From Thermoproteus sp. (GTDB lineage: Archaea > Thermoproteota > Thermoprotei > Thermoproteales > Thermoproteaceae): a stretch of DNA of 64,000 nt. The stretch lies in the NCBI GenBank assembly GCA_038893495.1, contig JAWARJ010000001.1, positions 248,001 to 312,000 of the forward strand, written 5' to 3'. Of this stretch, positions 59,583 through 64,000 are shown piece by piece. Under the pieces are notes generated by a model, which made no database searches, was not told where the DNA came from, and saw nothing but the letters and a program-made list of their open reading frames with translations. A program made the position numbers and the translations under genes. Position 1 is the stretch's first letter. Every line of letters begins with the position of its first letter.

Positions 59583-60944
59583 CTAAACCTCTCTTATTTT
59601 TAGAAGTATCGGCTTCCTCAAGGGGTTCATTAGGCCCGCTACGAAGAACTCTCTAGGCTGAAGTTGAGTCAGAACTCCTTCGTTTACATCCGCGAGGTCC
59701 AAATAGGCCGATATCTCCTTCAGATCGGTGGGCGCGGTAAGCCTACTGAAGAAGACGGTGCCCAAATTGGCCCTTATCGAGGGATCTATATCGCCTGCTA
59801 TGCGCTGGCTCGCCAAGACCACAGAAAGGCCCCACTTGCGCCCCTCTCTGGCGGTGGTCTCTATGGGGTCTTTAGAGATGGCCCAGCCAGTCGGCGCGTA
59901 GTTCTGCGCCTCGTCGACTACGAAGACGGTCGGCCTCGGCTCCCTCGCCTTTCTCACCTCGGCCCACGCCTCCTCTATCACCGAGGCGACTATGGCCTGC
60001 TTGACGGCCAGATCTGTGTCGTAGCTCAAGTCGACGACCACAGGGTACGGCTTGGCGTTCAGGATATCTGCCGGGGATTTGGTCCTCTTGTTGAGCGACG
60101 TGAAGAAGTCTGGCTCGACCAACTGTTTTATGAAGAGTTCTACCCTCTCGGTGGTAGTGTCGCGGGCGTTTAGGCGTTTCATGGTCCTCCTCACGTGGGC
60201 CAAATAGGCGTCTTTGCTCCACTGCCCTTCGAACGTCATGGTTGCTATTTCTATATATTCGCCGTAGCTCTGCCAGGGGAGCTCCGCCAACTTCGCTATC
60301 ACAGACGCCAAGACATTAGGCGGGATTTTTATCTCCGACGACTTTATCACGTTGTCGTAATAGGGCGCGTAGTCCACCCCTGTGTGGTCGAACACCACGA
60401 TCCTCACGTCCCTCTTGGAGAGCTCCCCCAAGAGCGCTCTGATCAGTCTGGACTTGCCCATGCCGGTCGCGCCGAAGACCCCCACGTGGTGGGTTATATA
60501 GGCCAGATCCAACGGGACTTCCCACCCCGAGTACTTATGGACCCCCACGACCGCCGCCCTCTCGGGGGGCACCCTGACAGGAGGCCCACCCCTCATCAAG
60601 AAGACCCGCGAGCCTGGAGTAGGTATGTGTTCCACCTCCTTTAGAGACCCGGAGGGGTCCAGCTCGACATAGGGCTTCACCACGGCGGCGGTATAGGGCA
60701 ACAACACGCCGTAGTCCAACATGTCCGGCCTGTCCACATAGGGCGTCCTCACCCTATCGCGCACTATGGGCTCTAGCTTCGTTATCCTTCTGAGAAATCC
60801 GAGGATCACCACATCGGGATCCCCGGCGTCCCTCACCGCGACCATTTGTTCCTCCTGCGCGTACCGCTCGGCCTGTCTATATATTTGGATCGGTATCGAC
60901 GAAATAGTGGCGCCACTAACGACAAGGCCTATCTCTACAGACAT
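59583..60944 (-). CDS. HerA-like (DUF87) ATPase
   Basis: 453 residues. N-terminal beta (HAS-barrel-like) domain, Walker A GATGMGKS at 158-165, Walker B VFVVDEAQN near 350 and an arginine-finger-like region SQRIAGDIDPSIRANLGTVFF. HerA hexamers translocate DNA and work with NurA in end resection; no nurA is adjacent here, so it could be a stand-alone HerA paralogue. Confidence 0.88.
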   Translation of the reverse strand: MSVEIGLVVSGATISSIPIQIYRQAERYAQEEQMVAVRDAGDPDVVILGFLRRITKLEPIVRDRVRTPYVDRPDMLDYGVLLPYTAAVVKPYVELDPSGSLKEVEHIPTPGSRVFLMRGGPPVRVPPERAAVVGVHKYSGWEVPLDLAYITHHVGVFGATGMGKSRLIRALLGELSKRDVRIVVFDHTGVDYAPYYDNVIKSSEIKIPPNVLASVIAKLAELPWQSYGEYIEIATMTFEGQWSKDAYLAHVRRTMKRLNARDTTTERVELFIKQLVEPDFFTSLNKRTKSPADILNAKPYPVVVDLSYDTDLAVKQAIVASVIEEAWAEVRKAREPRPTVFVVDEAQNYAPTGWAISKDPIETTAREGRKWGLSVVLASQRIAGDIDPSIRANLGTVFFSRLTAPTDLKEISAYLDLADVNEGVLTQLQPREFFVAGLMNPLRKPILLKIREV

Positions 60945-60974
60945 GCGCTAAAGTTGTGACCCCTTAATGTATGT

Positions 60975-61610
60975 TTATAATAGTTGTACCTCTACGTCTA
61001 TGGGGTCGCCGTCATTTAGCTTCAATACGTCTCTAAGTCTCACCGGAGCAATCAACTCAACGACTTCGGGCCCATGGTGGGTCCGCTCGATCACCAAAAG
61101 GGCGCAGTCGACTCCCCTCACCTTACACCTAAAGGCCTTTACGCTCCCATAGGTCCTCAAGCCGTCCGAAAAGCCCTTTAGGACGATGCCGGGGAGGGCC
61201 TCTAGGTACCTCCTATATATGAGACTGTCCGGCGTCAAGACCACGTTGAGGGTGCCGGGATACGGCGTGAAGCCCAGCTTCTCCTCTATTTGTTTCTTGT
61301 AGCCCTCAAGGGAGACGTAAAAGGCCCCCTCGCCCAGCCCTCTGGCCACGTAGCCCTCTAGGCGTATGGACGACATGCCGAAATACCTCATTAAGTCCCT
61401 CAAGGCCCGCCTCAAGACCTCACGGCCGCCCTCGCTGATCTTTAGGTAGGGCCCCTCCTCCACGTAGCCCAGCTCTTTAAGTCTCCTCAACGCCTTGTGG
61501 AGGCCCTGTCTCGATATGCCCAAAACCCTAGCCGCCTCCGACGGCGTCATCCCTTCCACAGAGGCCAGAAGGACTAAATAGCCAAGGACTATAGGCCTCT
61601 GCCCGTCCAT
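60975..61610 (-). CDS. ribK: CTP-dependent riboflavin kinase with N-terminal HTH
   Basis: 211 residues. Winged helix at 1-75 (EAARVLGISRQGLHKALRRL) followed by the RibK domain with GEGAFYVSLEGYKKQ and LGFTPYPGTLNVVL. It makes FMN using CTP. The HTH suggests self-regulation by flavin. Start overlaps the aldolase gene by 22 nt. Confidence 0.93.
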   Translation of the reverse strand: MDGQRPIVLGYLVLLASVEGMTPSEAARVLGISRQGLHKALRRLKELGYVEEGPYLKISEGGREVLRRALRDLMRYFGMSSIRLEGYVARGLGEGAFYVSLEGYKKQIEEKLGFTPYPGTLNVVLTPDSLIYRRYLEALPGIVLKGFSDGLRTYGSVKAFRCKVRGVDCALLVIERTHHGPEVVELIAPVRLRDVLKLNDGDPIDVEVQLL

Positions 61611-62149
61611 ATCCTAACCAACGTGGCCCAAGCCAAGTCGTTTACCACCTCGGCCCTATTTACAGCCTCCGCGAGACTGGAGCCGACGGCCACCACCCCG
61701 TGGCCCTTCATCACCGCCACGTTGGCCTTGGCTAGAGCCTCGGCGACCGCGTGGGCCAGCTCCCAAGTGCCCGGCTTCAATCGATCCACCACCGCTATGC
61801 CGCCCCCCAGATATGACTCGCTCTCCAGCAGGAGGTCGGCCTCTATGGCCTCGGCCAGCACTGTGGGGACCACCGCGTGGGTGTGGACCACCGCTGACAC
61901 GTCGGGCCTCTTCCTATATATGGCCACGTGCATACGCCACTCGGAGGAGGGCGCCCTCTCCCCCTTCACCACACGCCCCTCCAGATCGATGTAAACCAGA
62001 TCGGAAGGCCTCAACAAGGGCTTCGGTATGGAGGTAGGCGTAATGACTATATATTCGCCGACCCTAGCGCTTATATTTCCGCTAAGGAGGGTGGTCTGAC
62101 CTCTAAGGTAGAGGAGCCTGTAGTACTCTACTATCTCCTCCTCTATCAC
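61589..62149 (-). CDS. Class II aldolase/adducin family protein (fuculose-phosphate aldolase-like)
   Basis: 186 residues. Glu in SSEWRMHV, zinc His in VVHTHAVVPT and a third His in MKGHGVVAVG are kept. Archaeal relatives act as L-fuculose-1-phosphate or related aldolases. Lies between ribK and GGR genes with overlaps on both sides (22 and 4 nt). Confidence 0.9.
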   Translation of the reverse strand: MIEEEIVEYYRLLYLRGQTTLLSGNISARVGEYIVITPTSIPKPLLRPSDLVYIDLEGRVVKGERAPSSEWRMHVAIYRKRPDVSAVVHTHAVVPTVLAEAIEADLLLESESYLGGGIAVVDRLKPGTWELAHAVAEALAKANVAVMKGHGVVAVGSSLAEAVNRAEVVNDLAWATLVRIWTGRGL

Positions 62150-63507
62150 GTCGGCATCGGGCCGAGGCCTATTTTACGCCTATATTCGCTATATACCTCC
62201 AACACCTTTTCGTGCCACCTCTCCAGCCCCTCAGGTGACTTGGGATAGTCTAGGTATAAATCGCCGATCCTCTTGGCGTACTGCATGGCGTTATAGAGCT
62301 TCATGAGGAGGCCGGGCCTAGTGGCGAACTGTAGCGCTATCCTCATCTTGTCCACCACCGACAGAGTGACGCCGTGGGACGATATGTCGAGGACGTCCTC
62401 TTCCGTCAATAATTTCCTAGAGAGGCCGAAGTTGAGGTCGTCGTTATCTAGAGTCTGGAGCATGAGCCTTATTACGTCTAACTGGGCCTGCCTATGGCCC
62501 CACTCATTCATATAGTCCACGTTGTATGACCAAAGCGTATTGACGTCGAATCTGCCAGCCGAGAAGGCCCTCTCGATGGTCTTGGCGGCCAGCTCGCCGG
62601 TCAGCAGGGCCTGGCCTATGCCGCCGCCGTGTAGCGGATTGACCGCCGCCGCGGCGTCGCCCACCGCCAATATGCCGTTGCCTACTAGCGACTTTAGGGG
62701 CCTCCTCGTGGGTATGAAGCCGCCGCCCATATGGACCTTTTCCTTTATCTTATAGCGGGGCTCTAGGTACTTCTTGTAGTTGGCGTTGGGGTTTATCTTG
62801 AGCACTCCCCATATCCCTAAACCCACGTTGACGAAACTTGAAGAATATGGGAAGGCCCACCAATATCCCCCTGGAGATATAGTCTGATCTAAATATATCT
62901 TTATGTAGTTGGGATTTTCTATGGAGTCCTCTATGTAGAAGACCTCCCTATATGCATGAGATACGTCCTCGGGGTGGAGTCTCTCTGATATGGGCCACGT
63001 GTCGGGGAGCTTCGTCCTGATCACGCCGACGGAGCCTGACGCATCGACCACCACCTTAGCTCTAAACTCCTTATGGACGCCCTGTCTGTTGTCGGTGGCC
63101 TTCACGCCGACCACATAGCCCCCCTCCAATATGGGAGCGACTGCGGTATGGCCCTCGTAGAAGGTAGCGCCGGCGTTTACGGCCTCCTTAACGAGCCATT
63201 TGCCCCAATTGAAACGGTCCAACATATACCCCTCGCCCGCTATTATGTATTTTGTCTTCATGTCGGGGCTGAAGAGCTCCACCCCCTTTATGTCGTTGAC
63301 AAATATCTTGGGGTTCGGAGTGAGGAATCGGGACATCCTGTCGACGTGGTGTTTGCCCAAGGCGTCGCCGCACGTCTTAACGCCCACCTTCTCGCCGCTC
63401 TTTGAGTCCATGAGGGCCACTTTGAAGCCCCTTTTGGCGAGGTTGTAGGCGGTATACGCGCCGGCCGTGCCGGCGCCTACTACCACCACGTCGTACGATT
63501 CTGACAT
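62146..63507 (-). CDS. Digeranylgeranylglycerophospholipid reductase (GGR)
   Basis: 453 residues, full family length. FAD motif GAGTAGAYTAYNLAKRG, catalytic-Cys motif KTCGDALG near 46, the YWWAFPY (YxWxFP) substrate motif and NPLHGGGIGQAL. It saturates the isoprenoid chains of archaeal lipids. First gene of the GGR-aldolase-ribK operon, so flavin kinase and a flavoenzyme are co-expressed. Confidence 0.92.
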   Translation of the reverse strand: MSESYDVVVVGAGTAGAYTAYNLAKRGFKVALMDSKSGEKVGVKTCGDALGKHHVDRMSRFLTPNPKIFVNDIKGVELFSPDMKTKYIIAGEGYMLDRFNWGKWLVKEAVNAGATFYEGHTAVAPILEGGYVVGVKATDNRQGVHKEFRAKVVVDASGSVGVIRTKLPDTWPISERLHPEDVSHAYREVFYIEDSIENPNYIKIYLDQTISPGGYWWAFPYSSSFVNVGLGIWGVLKINPNANYKKYLEPRYKIKEKVHMGGGFIPTRRPLKSLVGNGILAVGDAAAAVNPLHGGGIGQALLTGELAAKTIERAFSAGRFDVNTLWSYNVDYMNEWGHRQAQLDVIRLMLQTLDNDDLNFGLSRKLLTEEDVLDISSHGVTLSVVDKMRIALQFATRPGLLMKLYNAMQYAKRIGDLYLDYPKSPEGLERWHEKVLEVYSEYRRKIGLGPMPT

Positions 63508-63597
63508 GCCCCCACACCGCCTTCTCCTTTTAAGCCTTTCTACACGGCGTCAAGGGGAATACCTAAATCCAATATTAATAATGGAACTCTACATCTC

Positions 63598-64000
63598 ATG
63601 ACAAGCCCTAAGGTCAAAGGCGCCACTAAAGAGAGAAACTTAGCGAATTTGTTGTGGGAGAAGGGATGTGCAGTGCTGAGGGGTTGTTCTTCAGGCGGCG
63701 GCGCGAGGAAGCGTTTTGTCCCCGACCTGGTGGCCATATGCGCCGGGAGGGTGTTAGTTATGGAGCTGAAATATAGGGCCAAGAGGGCCACCATTAGGGT
63801 GGAGAGGGAAAAAATAGAGGGGCTTCTGGACTTCGCCGTGAGGTCGGGCGGGAGGGCGTATGTCTTGGCCAAATTTGGAAGGGGGCCTTGGAAGGTATTT
63901 GAAGTCGTCGAGCCGAGCGATTTCTCCATAAACGGCGAGCTTTACGACAGGGCACCTGAACTCGACCACCTGCTAGCCTCCATCTTCAACAAACAATTAA
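63598..64000 (+). CDS. hjc: Holliday junction resolvase Hjc (3' end at window edge)
   Basis: 134 codons are visible and the frame is open at the right edge. KGATKERNLANLL with Glu12, SSGGGARKRFVPDLVAI with Asp43, and VMELKYR with Glu56 and Lys58 form the archaeal resolvase active site. It cleaves four-way DNA junctions. ATG 63598 is ~24 nt from TATA (CAATATTAATA, 63570-63580). Confidence 0.93.
   Translation, partial: MTSPKVKGATKERNLANLLWEKGCAVLRGCSSGGGARKRFVPDLVAICAGRVLVMELKYRAKRATIRVEREKIEGLLDFAVRSGGRAYVLAKFGRGPWKVFEVVEPSDFSINGELYDRAPELDHLLASIFNKQL

Noticed and set aside
63540-63929. 129-codon minus-strand ORF over the right edge
   Set aside because: It is antisense to Hjc, whose active-site residues are all present on the plus strand.

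Overview
The window looks like a core chromosomal stretch of a hyperthermophilic crenarchaeon of the order Thermoproteales (Thermoproteus/Pyrobaculum-like). The reasons are a full set of archaeal information-processing genes (TFB, TFE-beta, Gar1, S8e, SRP19, GPN GTPase, L21e, RpoF, S4e, S10, EF-1A, aIF5A, Hjc), a tRNA-Met gene split by two introns including one at position 29/30, C/D box sRNAs, geranylgeranyl reductases for archaeal lipids, and many genes whose start codon lies about 25 nt downstream of a TATA box (leaderless transcripts). Species cannot be fixed from the sequence alone. I saw no IS element, CRISPR array or rRNA gene.

Layout. 1-863: 3' end of a MacB/FtsX-type permease. 864-4972 (minus): gar1-tfb, a frameshifted DUF996 membrane gene, then tfeB-thpR-cca. 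5110-8202: S8e-SRP19-GPN GTPase, L21e, rpoF-DUF655, aIF5A. 8229-13877 (minus): winged-helix protein, E1-like enzyme, divergent NRAMP transporter, a C/D sRNA, ABC ATPase with a surface-anchored beta-rich protein. 13997-21507: a serine operon (serA, class V aminotransferase, DUF89 phosphatase), a second C/D sRNA, HTH-CBS regulator, sugar kinase, cystathionine gamma-synthase-like enzyme, S4e. 21550-25738: PLD-like membrane protein and an AAA/VWA-metallopeptidase set. 25757-33543: kinase and M24 protein with interlocked promoters, CPBP protein, LOG-like, MoaB, PhoU-like, CBS, QueE, a short geranylgeranyl-reductase-like flavoprotein, USP and a third C/D sRNA. 33619-39347: HAD, MBL, amidase, translin, presenilin-like protease, radical SAM/SPASM enzyme. 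39392-42680: MFS, S10, EF-1A, RidA. 42699-46844: unknown genes, secreted glycoprotein-like proteins and a glutamic peptidase. 47176-49873: DUF1286 protein, tRNA-Met, SRPBCC protein, methyltransferase-like protein. 49952-56058: second class V aminotransferase, two MFS proteins, thermopsin-like protease, thioredoxin and DsbA-like proteins. 56128-59406: sulfur-handling genes (AIR-synthase-like, DsrE, TusA, O-phosphoserine sulfhydrylase-like). 59506-64000: an 18-codon leaderless ORF, HerA-like ATPase, riboflavin kinase-aldolase-GGR operon, and Hjc running off the right edge.

How parts connect (inference). SerA and the class V aminotransferase would make O-phosphoserine; a DUF89 phosphatase in the same operon is a candidate for the last serine step, and the O-phosphoserine sulfhydrylase-like enzyme at 58411 would use the same intermediate for cysteine. 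The secreted proteases and anchored surface proteins suggest peptide scavenging outside the cell. The most unusual elements are the double-intron tRNA, the promoter pair at 26654-26685 in which each TATA box covers the other gene's start codon, the frameshifted DUF996 gene that obscures the true TFE-beta start, the 18-codon ORF, and unassigned structured non-coding stretches.
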